From Fusarium oxysporum f. sp. lycopersici 4287 (lineage: Eukaryota; Ascomycota; Sordariomycetes; Hypocreales; Nectriaceae): DNA of 64,000 bases. Below the pieces are notes generated by a model, which worked only from the letters and a program-made list of their open reading frames with translations, ran no database searches and was not told where the DNA came from. The stretch is taken from positions 329,047-393,046 of the forward strand of contig NC_030988.1 of NCBI RefSeq assembly GCF_000149955.1, written 5' to 3'. Shown here piece by piece: positions 44,301 to 56,810 of the stretch (the stretch's first letter is position 1; each line of letters begins with the position of its first letter). Made by a program: the position numbers and the translations under genes.

Positions 44301-45477
44301 CTGTAGAAGTCCTAGCCCAGCCGCCCGAAGGCCGTTAATTGAGCAGATGCTGAATTGATAGGTAGAGCTAACGATAGTCGAGGTTCTCAGAATGAGTGCT
44401 TAAACCTATGGCACACTAATGCTGTCTAAAGCGGCTAGAACTTGCAGCGAAATTCGCAGAGTCAACAACAATAGACAGGATAGCTAGGCTATCTATATTG
44501 CTACCTTATATATAATTATACTCCTACCAGCTCCTATTCAATCTCTCAATATATTTGTATATTCATAGCTAGTACAACACCTACTTACTCCAAGGCTTTT
44601 TTTTTCTTTTTCATGATTTTACTTACATAATATGTAGATCATACTGCAAACCAAATCCGTAAATAGTAAATATTTACAGTATCATTCAGAAACTGTAAAT
44701 CTGGATTAACCCAACTATGTACTTAGGTCTTGAATTCAAGGATTAACATTGCGTGACATTGTGGCATCTTCTCTGGCTCGTCCGCTATCTGGCTAACCTG
44801 GGGCTAGTTGACTACCGCTTGGGAAAGAAGAACAAGCAAAGTGGGAACAATGACTAGAAGGAACAAGATAATAGACTGTCTTTGAAATGACACTTCATAC
44901 CCTGCTGTAGTTGGATTGTAATTGGCAGAGGCACATAGCTATTAGCAGAGACACAGATCAAAAATCAGAGAACTATTGCGCAGCATGAAACTCAATTTAA
45001 TTGAAGATAGGCATATGCAGCGACTCTAATCACAATGCTGAGTGGTGCAAATATCTGTTCTCTATTTGTAATAAAGGCTTACATGATCTCCTTCATATAA
45101 GGACAAATAGAATAGGTCATTAACTTAAAAGCATAATGCCTGGTTGATCTCCATAATGGCGGTATTATTCTACAAAAACCATCAAATTATCTCTAAAGAC
45201 TCAACTGCCAAAGCCAATAAGCCTCCAATCTCAGTAGTAGAGAAATGGCGGTGATAAAAATCGCCCTAGTACAAATAGTGATGAAAGTCACGGTAGTGGA
45301 ATCAATTGCTCGTACCACGCGACATATCTTCACATGGTACCTTCTACCCTCCAAACCCAAGATCGCCTATCATAGTAGTAGTTGGCGCTTACCTGGAATC
45401 TCCGTTTCTGGCAATCAGCACTTATTTGTCTCGATGTCCAGTGTTTGAGGATGAGAGAGCATACACAAAATGAATTT
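44301..45477. other. gene-free, AT-rich
   Basis: No supported frame is present; local AT-rich runs occur around 44480-44700. The right end is the 3' flank of the J-domain gene. Confidence 0.4.
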
Positions 45478-46830
45478 CTACATTTGAAACAAAATCATGA
45501 ACTGTCTGAACTGTCTGAACTGTATTTCGTGCTCTTCGACTGCTGCTATGAATAGACCACGTATTTCAGCATCCTGTACAAGCCAGTCGGAGTATTGTTG
45601 TATATCGCCACTCCCTGAATTTTGTAGGTTGGTAATAGTTCCTTTCCGCGCAAGAAAATGGCCGATAATTTGGTTTTTGAACAAGTTCCATTCCTTCAAG
45701 TAGGTTTTAAAATCTTCTAAATAAGTGTCCTTATCAATCTCGCTTGGCTGTACCCCATCGATGGAGGCGGGAATTTGAGGAGCGGTAGGTGGTGTTGGAA
45801 ACTCCCTACCACCCCCAGACCCCTCTTTATCCGAGTCGAAAGGTGTTTTCGGATTGACTGGTCTATTTTGATTAGTATTGGGAGTTTCTACGTTGTCTGA
45901 CTGCAACTCAGCCCTGGTGGACTCATCATTGGTATCTTGAGGGGCAGGTGGCATAGGTATCGTGCCGGTAGACTGTTTTGATTCTGCGGGTTGTTCAGAT
46001 CGTTTCGGAGGCTCAACAGGATGAGGAGAAGCCGTAGTCTGTGCCGGCTGCGGGCACGGAAACTCACGTGGCCGAGGTGGCGGCGTTGAAGTCGGAGTAG
46101 GAGTGTTATCTTTGTTCATGGCCTGGGGACTCTCGGTAACAGGTGGATCAGTCGTCGCAGTCGAGGTTGGCCCCTGGGGAACGGGTCGGGGCCTCGAGCT
46201 ATAATTGCTGCTTGTTGCGGGTGCTTCATCCTTCTGAGTCGCCCAAGGATGGAAGCCATTCCTTCTCGAGCCAAAAGAGGCTTCCTTACGGTGTCTAGCA
46301 GACGCTGTAGGTGGTGGAGGAGGGTGAGGGGTACGGCGCTTCCCCCCCGTCGTTGTGGCCGATGCACCATTGCGTGGTTGAGCAGCTTCAGCTTTGGATT
46401 TGGTATACTGCTTTGAGTTGGGAACACCCGCGGAAAATCGTTGGTCTTGTGCGCGCCATGGTGTAGGTCGAGCTTTTGCTTGATTGGGTTGCTGAGGAGT
46501 CACTTTCGACCACGGATTATCCTCATGACATGAAGGACCTTGATATCTCCTATGGCGTCGCGATGCGTCATATTCAGCCTTTTTGCCAGGATCAGAAAGG
46601 ATATCGTATGCCTTTTTGATTGCGCAAAACTTTTCATTGGCCTTTTCGTCTTTTGAGTTATGATCTGGATGAACGCGTAAAGCTGTATTTCAGGTAAGCG
46701 ATTGTGGAGCGAAATGAAACCACGCCGTTGTACCAAGGTCTCTGAAATTCTTTTTGATACTCTCTGTATCTGCTGTCGGTGGCAGCTGTAAGTCTGCATA
46801 GAGGTCCTGTGACTCCCGGCATATGTTCAT
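45478..46830 (-). CDS. J-domain (DnaJ/Hsp40-like) protein with proline-rich region
   Basis: Exons 46734-46830 and 45478-46682 join across a 51-bp intron (46683-46733; donor GTACAA, acceptor ATACAG), giving 433 aa. The J domain is N-terminal, residues about 9-75: DLYADLQLPPTADTESIKKN, FRDLALRVHPDHN with the invariant HPD at 37-39, and FCAIKKAYDILSDPGKKAEY. The intron falls just before HPD. Residues about 90-325 are Pro/Ser/Thr-rich and disordered; the last 100 residues are a helical domain (TYLEDFKTYLKEWNLFKNQI) I do not recognise. J proteins stimulate Hsp70 ATPase and bring it to clients; there is no Gly/Phe or zinc-finger region, so it is class C-like and probably specialised. Confidence 0.85.
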
Positions 46831-47939
46831 TTCAGGTGATGATATAGTCACGCGGTGAGTAGAGGGTATTATTATACGTGGTGGTACCCCTGGTAGCTAT
46901 GAATCGAGTGAAAAAAGAGTATGAAATGAAAAGCAGTGTTCTTTATGGAATACAAGAAGGTTGTCGTCAATGTGGTCTATATCGAATCGCGCTTCGGCTT
47001 GGCAAAGGAGTTGTTTTCGACTTCAATTGTCGTCACTGCCCAGCCGGGGTCCCGCACTTTATTAGTAGAGCGAATTCCCAATTACGACATACAACGGAGT
47101 ATTTTTAATTTACATATTCCTGGTTAATATGGAAAACCATAGAAAGTCGCCCTTAAAATAACCTGGTCAAGCTAGGGTCCTGCGGTTCATAGCAAAGATC
47201 TTCAAAGGCTGACTGTCTCCCATGGATGTAGCCGTTACGATCTCAAGGAGTCGTCTGGTCGCCGATTTTACTGTCATCCACCTGGCCGCTTAAAAAGATC
47301 AGAACAAAGCCTACCGATACAATAGGTATTACCCAGCTCAGCCCCTTTACCTGACGCCAATCACGATTTCTTTTCTCATTTCATTCGCCTTGCGAGAGTG
47401 GAATGGCTCATTTTTCTTTCAGCCTCGCTTGGCTAGCCGTGATTTCGCCGTCATAGCGTCGTTCCTCACAGATCCGGCTCTGATCTTCACTATCAAGTTC
47501 GATGAGGTATATGTCTATCTTGGTGACAATTAGGGACAGAGCGGAGAAAGAGTACAACAGACTAGACTGGATTACGACAACAGTGACCGAGTATTCTTTT
47601 CAATACCGCAGATGTTCATGTCCAAATGCAATACTAGACCTACCACTATTGCCGATCCCGAAATAGCCAGTAAGAGAGAATTGAACAGGAATACGGCCGC
47701 TATTGGAACTTTCAATGAAGTTGTGGCATTGAGCTGAGACAACAATATTACTGTGTACGACCTTACCCTCTTTCAGCCGGTTTGGCAATCCTTTCATTCA
47801 AAGTCTCTGAGCCTTTCCATCTGTCACAATAACTATGCGTTTCGCTTTGCTCCTGAGCCTTTGTGCCCCCACTATCATGGCGGCCAGACCGCGAAACGTT
47901 TTCGCGTAACTAGATTATGTCTGCCGATATTCAAGATCT
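46831..47939. other. gene-free stretch
   Basis: This is the 5' flank of the J-domain gene followed by sequence without supported frames. Short frames at 46878-47127 overlap in two phases and have no domain. Confidence 0.4.
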
Positions 47940-48290
47940 ATATCGGGAATCGTACACTGATTCAGGTTAGTCTATAAGGTACATAGCTGTATGGCCGTGA
48001 AAAGATGTCAACTGGAGAGCGCTCTGGAGACCTGTCTTTGTGGCATTAGCATTCAAATTCGCTTCCAGAAAAGCTCGATAATATCTGAGTCGCCACTTTT
48101 TGCTGCAATCTCTATAGCGCGCAGGAAGCGTCTGTGGCGCATATCAACGTCAACCCTGTTTTGCAAAAGCGCTCTACTAATACTGAATTGCTCGGTAGTC
48201 GCAGCTATACAGAGTGTTCGTATCAAATTGACTCTGCACGCGCATTAACAGGTTGGACCATGGTTAGGGCATTCTTGTTTATAGGCTTTA
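47940..48290 (-). pseudogene. ankyrin-repeat gene debris
   Basis: On the minus strand one frame reads TLCIAATTEQFSISRALLQN, then RAIEIAAKSGDSDIIELF. After a one-base shift near 48080 it continues LEANLNANATKTGLQSALQL, then TSFHGHTAMYLID and a stop. A-L-x-x-A-A-x-x-G-x-x-x-I-x-x-L-L repeats are ankyrin-type. Stops and the shift show decay. The open minus stretch upstream (48307-48597) may be more of the same gene but has no signature. Confidence 0.5.
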
Positions 48291-50059
48291 AGAGTGTTTT
48301 CTGCGATTATTTCATATCCTGAGACGGCAATAGGGCGCATGCTTTTGGTGTCAAAAGTAGAAAAAGAAATTCGGTAATCTGATGTGCTCGCTCAGTGGGC
48401 AAGCCGAGATTGAGTAGGTCTCTATCATTATGCGAGATATACTCGTGATTAATGCACAGATTGAAGCCATAGCGAGAGAGAGCCTCGCCGCTCCTATTAT
48501 AATACATAGAACTTGATACGTTACCCGCCAATCTCAGTGAGTCCTGAGAAGTCGCTGAGTTAATGGCACCACTGATTCGACATGCGTCTTGTGCCAAAAC
48601 GACCGTTGAAATGGCTGTAATGCTGACAAGTTACGATTGGGACCTTGGATAGTGCGAATTATTGTAATGAAGGAAGCACCTACTATGTCAAAAGTAATCG
48701 TTTTGATCACAGCAATGTATTCTTTGCTCCAGGTCTCGCTTGGGTACGAACAGGGGCATATATGTGAATCCAACTACTAGCGTGTGAAACCTGTTCCTAG
48801 TGCTTACCTCTGGGCCCATCGGCGGGTGACAGGTAGTAGAGTTGATACAAGACTACTTCTTATATCAAATTTGTTCAAGAGCAGGCATTTCATGTATTTA
48901 ATAAGATACTCCACTTGTAGGTATTCTTCCTTTATTCTATGGCTTTATGTTTTGCCTCGGATCTTCCACCTCTAGCGTTTCCTCTTCAGGTAATGCTAAC
49001 AACAGCTCAACCACCAATCCCCTTGACTATCGAACGCGAATAGCCCCTTTCCATTTCTTGCCGAATTCTTGTATTCCTTCTTCAGACGTATAGAAGATAT
49101 TTCTCCCAATCGAGTGGGAGCAACTCAGATGTCAGTACCTGACGAAGTGTGCTCAGCGAATTTTCTCACGCGACGTGTCGTCTTTAGGTGTGAAATTCAC
49201 AGGTGAAGAGCCCTCATTCAACATGGCAATTATCACACGTGGTCACTCAGCAAAGCTCTTATCATATTCACCAAGGGCTAATTCCCGTCGCTCTACACGA
49301 GCGGCGAGACCCTCGCCTCAGCCACACAATATCAAGCGCAAGAGTCAGGCGAGTCGAGATCTGCGCAAGGAAGCTGTTCGCCTTGCCAGGAAGGAAGCCA
49401 AAGATTACTTCTCTAAAATTACACACGACAGGTATGAACAGCATGGAGTCCTACTGGTTGAAGCAAAGCCTAGATGATAGTCATGCCGAGGTCCTACAGG
49501 ATGGACAATATTATTAGTTGAAAGCCTGTTGTTCATTTGCTCCAACTTCCCTCGTTCGTTTGCCTTTATACAGACATATGCGACGGGGGAATTTATATGC
49601 GAGTAGACCGTGACAACACAGATATCTACTCTGTAAGGCCCCCGGCCTGTAGTCGGCCAGCTATTGAAGGTCCAATCAACACATTTGCCACTGGTCAGCT
49701 CCTGGCCTGGCTGAAACCTTTAAGTTAAGATCATCGAGACGCTCGCAGTATGTAGCAGATTATAATTTGCTTCGTAATAGCCATATTCAAGTTGACAATT
49801 TCTTTAATTTTCTCTTCTCTCTTCTTTTTCCATTCCGTTATATGTAGTCTGTATCGTCTCAGAGTACCCTCGAAGTAAGTATCAGCCTCTCATATGGTCA
49901 AATTAGACCTTATGCTATAGCACACTGTAATTATTGTTTTGCAGTCTTGCAACTGGTAGAGTAATTGGCTTCCGACTTCCTCCAATTGCGCGATCGCTAT
50001 GGTTACTCTAAGAGGAAGGTACGTGTGAATCTTTAGCGTTGAACTGATTGATTGGAGCG
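48291..50059. other. gene-poor stretch
   Basis: Apart from the small frame at 49223-49477, I see no supportable feature. Confidence 0.35.
49223..49477 (+). CDS. small basic hypothetical protein
   Basis: The 84-codon ATG frame reads MAIITRGHSAKLLSYSPR, then an Arg/Ser-rich stretch and a helical end (LRKEAVRLARKEAKDYFSK). It is compact and strongly basic. There is no family, signal peptide or neighbour context, and chance is possible. Confidence 0.25.
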   Translation: MAIITRGHSAKLLSYSPRANSRRSTRAARPSPQPHNIKRKSQASRDLRKEAVRLARKEAKDYFSKITHDRYEQHGVLLVEAKPR

Positions 50060-50084
50060 AGGGTTAAGCGAGCACCGACTTCAC

Positions 50085-50330
50085 AGGACTTGTGAATAGG
50101 GCAAATGCTTCTGTATCGGCTTCATCATCACAAGTTCTTCAACAGGAGCGCAAAATGTACATCAATCGCTAACATTTGGAATCTGCTAAACTAGGGCCTG
50201 CCGGATCGGTGATGGCGCGGATGAGAGGATCCTGCCACTGCCTTGAAGCCGTTGCACGCGAAAACTCTGTCATGGCGAATCAACCTGGTAAAAATAGGAT
50301 CTAGAAGCTATCTCTGACGTGATCACAGGG
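50085..50330 (-). repeat. decayed sequence related to the stretch upstream of the BVMO gene, copy 1
   Basis: This block aligns with 57610-57920 in the same orientation; shared landmarks are TTCACAGGA, GGCAAATGC, GGCTTCA, GGCGCGGA and TGCCACTGCC in that order. Read on the minus strand, both carry the motif WQDP(L/F)(I/V)RA(I/N)TDP and EA(D/N)(T/A)(E/R)AFA, with conservative substitutions that suggest descent from one protein-coding sequence. Stops and gaps show both are dead. The family is unknown. Confidence 0.5.
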
Positions 50331-50604
50331 TTATAGTATTTAAAAGAATTTTCAAGGTCACACAAGTCTTTGCAGCTGCTCCATAGACAATGCACACTTA
50401 ATTCTAGGACAATGTACTGAGGACCTGACTATACTGAGCATCTGTCCTTCAGGTATCCGCCAGGGAAGTCAGGTCAATACTTATAATCATCTTGGAAGCA
50501 TATCTTCGTTACATTGTAGTTTACTGAGGCCGTCTCCGCCACCTGAACGAAACGATCAGTCTCCCTTCCATCTAACCAAAAACAATATTAATTTTGCATA
50601 AACA

Positions 50605-50862
50605 ATGGAACCTCAATGTCAGCATCAGGCCCAACACACAGCCGGCGATGAGTCACGGCCGTCACTATTGCTAACTGAGCTTCATTGTTTGGCGGTGTCA
50701 GGAAAGCATGGGAAGCGCCCGATGAACTCTTCCCGCCTTTTAGCGTTGGAAGGGGTCGTAAGCCAAAAGGTGGCGAAAACGGCCTCCCCAAATGTACCCA
50801 AGAATGTAAGCGTTGAGCGACGACCAAAAGTGGCTATAACTCTTGTTGGAAACGAAATGTGA
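50605..50862 (+). CDS. small hypothetical protein
   Basis: The 85-codon ATG frame (MEPQCQHQAQHTAGDE ... VSVERRPKVAITLVGNEM) is preceded by an A-rich leader. It has no recognised domain and no supporting context, so it may be chance. Confidence 0.2.
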   Translation: MEPQCQHQAQHTAGDESRPSLLLTELHCLAVSGKHGKRPMNSSRLLALEGVVSQKVAKTASPNVPKNVSVERRPKVAITLVGNEM

Positions 50863-51872
50863 GGCATTCTTTCCACATTACTCATCTCATCTATCGCTAG
50901 ATGAAGCCTATAGATTCACTGCAGAGACTCTCGAATGTTGAAGTAATTCATTCACGGTCACTCGGTAAGACAGGATAGATCTTCCGCAATATCCAAGTCT
51001 CATTGTCCGCTCCAAACCCACGTCAGTCACAGAGAAGCGGACAGTGGGAGGACTCACTGGCGATATTGGACAAACAATCGCTTCGACAAGCAGTTCTGTC
51101 AGAATCGCCCTTTCAGAGCTAGCTACGGCGTTCAATCATGTGTATTAATGATAAGGATATGATAATGTAGACAAATAGGTTATAGATACTTAGCTTACTC
51201 TGACAAGCTGGTAGAATTATGTGTTAAGAAAGGAGGTAAAGTCAAAAGAATTAGGCAGCACCCAACTAAGAATTTCAATCGCACACGATGGGGTTCATGT
51301 TGATGTTTAAATTTGCCTAGCAGAGCTGTCGACCCGTTCCTAAAATTAAAGTTAGGCTAAGAGAGCAGCACTGTAGTTTGACTGGGGTTTTATCTCTTGA
51401 TAGGGATAAGTGTCACTACGCCGAACTGATTCATGCAATACTATGAATTTCATGTGTGAACTCATCTGTGAGCTCATAGTAGGGAAGGGACTCATAGGCT
51501 AAGTTCGCCAGCGTATTGACAACACTACTGAGTGGGGTGTATTCACGATTAAATCAAGGAGGATAAATCCATTCCCTTAAAAGTGAAAGCCGTTTATCAT
51601 CGATATCTGCCCGAAGACGACGCTAACAACCATATAATTATGGCACGTTTCTAGGTATCTACCGGTCAAACTGGTCTCTACCGCTTCATAGGGCGTTCAA
51701 CCCCCTTCTGGCGTGACCCTAGCCAAAGTTCCTCTTCGAAAATCGAGTAGGGTGGCGTACGACCCCGACCTTACCCTAGCATGATCCACCGTTTTACATG
51801 ATATTCATATAATGGTTCACCAAGTTCACGGATTAGTGGAGTGACTTCACATTAGCGTGGTTACATCGGTAC
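50863..51872. other. gene-free stretch
   Basis: No supported frame. The last part may be further decayed gypsy sequence, but I see no signature before 51873. Confidence 0.35.
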
Positions 51873-52310
51873 CTATGGTTAAGACGCTACAACCCTCAAA
51901 TCGACTGGGAAACTGGCCAGACGATCCGCAAGGATCATCACTCAGACGATGAATTAAATGATTCTGAACACGACGACACGAGATCTCAAACTTCGACCGA
52001 GGAAGGCAAAGACATGCGCGGCCGAACACCGCCCTTTCCAAAGGAACCCGACACAAATATGACAAAGGCAGAGTCAAGCATATCAGACGAATGATAGCTA
52101 GTTACAAAAAATAGTTTAAACAACTGAACCAAAATCTCAAAAAGATAAAACAGATTGACAAAGGAGAATCTGACGAACGACTCAAGAACATCCTCCAAGG
52201 TATTTGATTTGAAAAAGGGTGTTGCATTATACCGCCCATATGATGGTAAAAGCCGGCATGGCCAAACCATGGACGCAAAATCTGTAATACCCAGCCTCTT
52301 TCAGTGACCA
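51873..52310 (+). pseudogene. Ty3/gypsy Pol fragment
   Basis: The plus frame reads LWLRRYNPQIDWETGQTIRK, the conserved strand closing the retroviral-type protease region and leading to the reverse transcriptase in fungal gypsy elements. An acidic spacer (SDDELNDSEHDDTRS) follows, then a stop, and after a shift KKGVALYRPYD, recalling the R-P-Y-D-H element at the RT start. There are no LTRs, no YxDD and several stops. It is an old fragment. Confidence 0.5.
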
Positions 52311-53058
52311 AAATGACTAATTAATGGATTCCTTGGCGACTATATGACCTTTATTATAAGCAAGCCGTGCCGGATTATTTTTTAAATGGAAATAACTATT
52401 TCAATCTTACTGTTATTAGTAACAAGTTGTTTCCCCTCTACGGGTATTCGTCTGATGTCAATAGCCTCCATGCCTATCAGATCAGTTTTCTGGGTCACTT
52501 TGTTAGTACAGATATTTTCACTCTGAATGTACCTATGACTGGAAATTAATTATCAGCTGAAGCTATGAAGCCCAACACTAGGTGTGACTAGGACAAACCT
52601 GGCGTGGCCGAGAGCTAACACGTCCCCACTTCTCTCCCCTGCCTCCTCCTTCTATGAGAGGCTTTAGAAAACTTCGCTATTCGCTTGGCTCTGACTTCGA
52701 GATGAAGAAGTTTGCAGTCAACCTCGATAATAGAGCTAAATAACTGTCGTAGTGGCAAGAAAAGAGGAAAAAGATCAGACTTCTCGATCATAAATATATA
52801 AACTATTATTCGCATAGGAAAGTCCCTATCATCTGTGTGAGCAGCCTAAAGTTTACCCTTATTGGCAGTTACATGCATGGTTCCATGCACAGCGAGAGCC
52901 CCTCCTTCATTAAACTATCTCTTCAACCTCACGTTTCGTCGTTTTATTTGTTACAGGCCATTTTGATTTAGCTAAATAACAATTAGTCTTAGAGGTTTAA
53001 AATAACTTAAACATAATGATATTTAAAAGGCCTACAGATATAAACTAAATTCTTTATA
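52311..53058. other. gene-poor, AT-rich
   Basis: A 60-codon plus frame (52367-52549) reads YQISFLGHFVSTDIFTLNVP and looks faintly like the end of a beta-rich secreted protein, but it has no start context or known family. The rest is AT-rich 3' flank. Confidence 0.3.
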
Positions 53059-54048
53059 TTAAATCAACTTCCCTCCGTCAGTGAGCAAATTTATTTTCCA
53101 GATTGTAGTATCTACGCCAACTCTGCGAATTCCATTAAAGTACGAACAATCACCTAGGTCCCAGCCATACTCTTCCATCCACTCCTTTCCAGTGCGCCGC
53201 TGACTCTTTGGCGAATCATCGTATTTACGTGGTTTCATATAGCCGTTCTGATCCTTTTTATGTAAGTACCACCACTTGTCATTTGCTGTAGAATAGATCG
53301 ACCCAATTTCTGTCAAGATGTTTCTCACTGTAGGGACTTCTACCTCAATTATCAGATCATGCTCATCATATCTATCATATAGGCGTATCGAAATTGGGTG
53401 GCTAAAAACTTCCTCTTCAAGATCAATAGAGCTATAGCCCCGGCTATTTGCTCGGCGGGCTGTCTCCGGATCTTCTACAACCGACCATTCAATGTCTTCA
53501 AGTATCGAAGAGGGTGGCTCTGGGTAGATTTCAAAAACCCGGTTTAGATGCCACATTGCTTCTAGCAGATATTTCTCTCCGCTTCTGTCAAGCAACCGCT
53601 CTCCGGCCTCTCCTTTGTCTAGCATCTCTAGATGAGATTCAACGATTGTTCCGAGTCCCCCTATTTTGGCGGCTGTGAGTTTCTGTCGGCAGCGGACTAT
53701 TTCTGCTTGTCGTGATCGTACTGACTCTTCCTCAGGCCACAGTATATGGCAACTCTTTGGTTCCCTGTTACCATCTTCACGCTGGCCTTCAATAACATCC
53801 AACAACCATTCAAGGTTGCATATTATTGTACGGCGTTCCATGGCCAGTTTCATGGTCTCCGTCCTTGATTTGCTATCCCATACAGCCTGTTCACAAACTA
53901 AATGAGTTGGCAATTCTCTAGGGTTGCCAGAGATACTAAATCTCGGCAAACTCGAAATAAGGCATTTGAGCTTGTGTTGATTATATCCGGGCCGAAACCT
54001 GCCAGAAAGTATAATTTTATACTCCTTGAAATTAGCTACTTCTGCCAT
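53059..54048 (-). CDS. BRCT-like domain protein
   Basis: The 329-aa frame starts at the ATG at 54048-54046 (MAEVANFKEYKIILSGRF). Residues about 7-95 follow the BRCT plan: a first strand ending I-I-L-S-G-R-F, a helix, LPTHLVCEQ, a Lys/Thr-rich link with M-K-L-A, then TIICNLEWLLDVIEG with the invariant Trp. BRCT domains mediate phosphoprotein and DNA-damage complexes. The C-terminal half is charged with a Trp/Tyr-rich end (KWWYLHKKDQNGYMKP) of unknown fold. No stop or frameshift is seen. Fungal PARPs usually carry an N-terminal BRCT; this could be a stand-alone relative, but it lies 33 kb from the PARP gene, so no link is shown. Confidence 0.65.
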   Translation of the reverse strand: MAEVANFKEYKIILSGRFRPGYNQHKLKCLISSLPRFSISGNPRELPTHLVCEQAVWDSKSRTETMKLAMERRTIICNLEWLLDVIEGQREDGNREPKSCHILWPEEESVRSRQAEIVRCRQKLTAAKIGGLGTIVESHLEMLDKGEAGERLLDRSGEKYLLEAMWHLNRVFEIYPEPPSSILEDIEWSVVEDPETARRANSRGYSSIDLEEEVFSHPISIRLYDRYDEHDLIIEVEVPTVRNILTEIGSIYSTANDKWWYLHKKDQNGYMKPRKYDDSPKSQRRTGKEWMEEYGWDLGDCSYFNGIRRVGVDTTIWKINLLTDGGKLI

Positions 54049-56280
54049 GTTGCGTTTAGTTAATTTATAAAATACAAACTTTAATAAGGAGAAGCGGTCT
54101 TTTTATATTGACATAAATTTTATTAATACGTTAAAAATATAAACACTATCGTGGGTTTACATGGTTATATATAACGTTATTCTTATGTACGGAAATATGT
54201 TTAACTAACAATATTAATTTCAACAAGTTAAAAATAAGGTTTCTTGTAAGAATCATATTTTTAAGTCTTTTATATTAAAGTCTGTAATTTCTCCAACAAC
54301 ACCTCAAAAAGCGACACTTGGTAGGCCTAGGCTTTCCAAACAGAATCGCCCACACTCTGCCACTACGCCTAGTCTCGTGATGTAAAGATCATATATAGGG
54401 CACTATCATGCGATTCCAGAATATGATACTTCACGACTCATACTGACTATGATCCCTAAGCCACTGCCTAATACTTTCATCTCGTTTTTTAACAGCAAAC
54501 GAGCTATTAGGATCAGCTTCACTCTGTTAAGACCACCTTTATGATTGGGCGTGTCTAATAGCAAAACCGTGCAGCCTCTGAGACATCTCTTGCCCGTTCT
54601 TTACAAGTAGCAAGTAAGGCGCGTGATGTAAGCGTCAGCTGTCTGGTCCATCAACTAAAAATAACACCCTCACAAACACAGTTCAGGAAGCAAACCAACT
54701 GCCCACACAAATGCCCAAGATAAGCTTCTCAGCATATCTGATGAAGTCTGGTGTGTAAAGAGAGCTCTAAATATATTCCCCAAGGGATAAAAGGCTCTAG
54801 CTCCCCTCATGGCTCCAACCCAACATCAAAGCCACTTCCCAATCACTGCCGCAAGACTATCATTGCAATTATTTTGATGCGCTTCATAACGCTCAGCTAC
54901 GGACAAAGTCTCCAGTGAAAGCCCAGTGGTGATGGACGACTGTATTCGCCTCAGTGGCATAGTGCTTCGTTCACTAACTTTGTCAAGCTTCATGCCTTAC
55001 CCTCGTGGCTCGATCTAGGCTGGGCTGTCCTGCTCGTTGGTGACGGTAGTGTCGTAAGGCCTAGATGAAGTAAGGTCGGGCTTAAGAATCGATGAGAAAG
55101 AAGAACACACGCAGAGGTCCTGGTATGTTGTTGGTATGTTGCTGAGGAGTTAATGATACCCGGAGTAAAGGGAATAATGCTGTGGTGACCATGATGATAT
55201 AATACTGTGAGCAGGGAAGAACGAATATTTGATTGTATGAGAATATGATGAGATAACGATATAGTCAGGGGCCGTATAAAGTCAGTCCAAGAAGAGTACT
55301 CCTTTAGAATCAAGAAATGGAAGTATGTACCAAGGCTATGGTAGCGAAGTGAGAGAATGTGGCTAATGGTATTTGCCTTTCACTGAAAGAATGATCTATA
55401 GATAAGAGCAACGATCGAGAAGTAGATGTGTAAGTTTCATAAGACGATTACAATTTGGTCAAATAAGTTTTATCTTTGGAACTTCAGGTGACTATAATAT
55501 AGTAATGTCGATGCCACGATCTTATCCCTATCCATTTTTATAATTCTTGCAATGGTCGACTCCTTACCCTCAAGCCCCCCTACATCAATGTGTAAATACT
55601 CAACGCACCGCAAGTCCCTGGCTAAGATCCAGTATCGCGCGTACTCCACATGCCTGTTGATCGGTTACTTCTGGTTATCTAATGTAAGGCTCAGCATAGT
55701 AGCTTGGGGACGGCAATATTAATGTTTTAGTTGTCTCGTCGTGCGGCAAGAAGCTGTGTTGGATCGTGGGCGGGAAAAGAGAAAGACAGGGCTATTCGTA
55801 CCTAGAGTCTTCGTTTAACAAGATACTACGCAGCCTGAAGCTATAGCTCATGCGGGAAGAAGATTGAGAAGTCCTCCAACGATATCTCCTCTCGTCATTG
55901 GTGATGCCTCAAGCTATCAGCTTTCGCCATTCTTTACATGTATGGATTTGTAAGCAATAACCATCGAGTAGCAAATACTCCTATGTCTTTGAGGCATTCA
56001 GCATTGAATTAGAAAGTCTCAAAAGCTCATAGAAACAGCCACACAGATATTATTAATGCTATTGTTAAATACTTGACTTAGGGAGATTAAAACCTGATGT
56101 ATATAAAGGACCTGGAAGGTTTACAACACAACAGTATTATGAGCGATCTTCAGTGATAGTTCAACAATCCTGCACTGAGTAGGCCGGATATAATAATCTA
56201 ATCAACAATAGCACAGGTTGAAGGCGGGAGCCAAGATTCACTAGCAACTGAAGCAGTGAAGAATCAGGTGCCGTGTTCAA
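54049..56280. other. gene-free, AT-rich
   Basis: The first 300 bp is very AT-rich promoter-like sequence of the BRCT gene. No supported frame, RNA gene or repeat follows up to the C-tract. Confidence 0.45.
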
Positions 56281-56303
56281 CGCCCCCCCGCCCCCCCCCC
56301 CCC
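56281..56303 (+). repeat. poly-C tract
   Basis: Two C runs (7 and 13 bases) separated by one G stand out in an AT-rich neighbourhood. Such runs are prone to slippage and to assembly error. Confidence 0.8.
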
Positions 56304-56810
56304 GGGCACACCACTGGTTAGAGAACATGACCAGATGGTCTAATGGCTGTGTTGGCAAGAAAGCACCATATATAGATCCTGGCGACAATTGTAGTAACGA
56401 TCTATTGTTTTACCAGATGGGTGTTGACGGGCGAAATTCAGGTCGCTCAGCGGTGCAATATCTGGATGTGTGGAAACAACTCAAAATAGGAGGACGCGAT
56501 GGCCGACGGTGGAATGGGGACTGCAATCTTGGGGGATATAGTTCAGGTAGCTAACACTGGTGTTGGAGGGAGTCGGTTTCTTGTGGCTCTGACCAAGTGG
56601 CCAGACCTAGGATGTAGGGGAGAGGAATGATATCATGACGAAGGCAGAAACGGCTGTATCACAAAGAGATTTTGGACCCTGAAATCTCGAGATATTTTGT
56701 AATCCTTGCCTCTGGAAAGCGGAAGACAAGTCAGCAAATATACAGTTTATTCGCCGCCACAACCACCAATAACGGGGCCGAATTCGTCGTAATGAAAACC
56801 GGGCATTACA

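Noticed and set aside
56273..56554. 93-codon frame beginning with a proline run
   Set aside because: The prolines come from the poly-C tract; the rest has no coding character.
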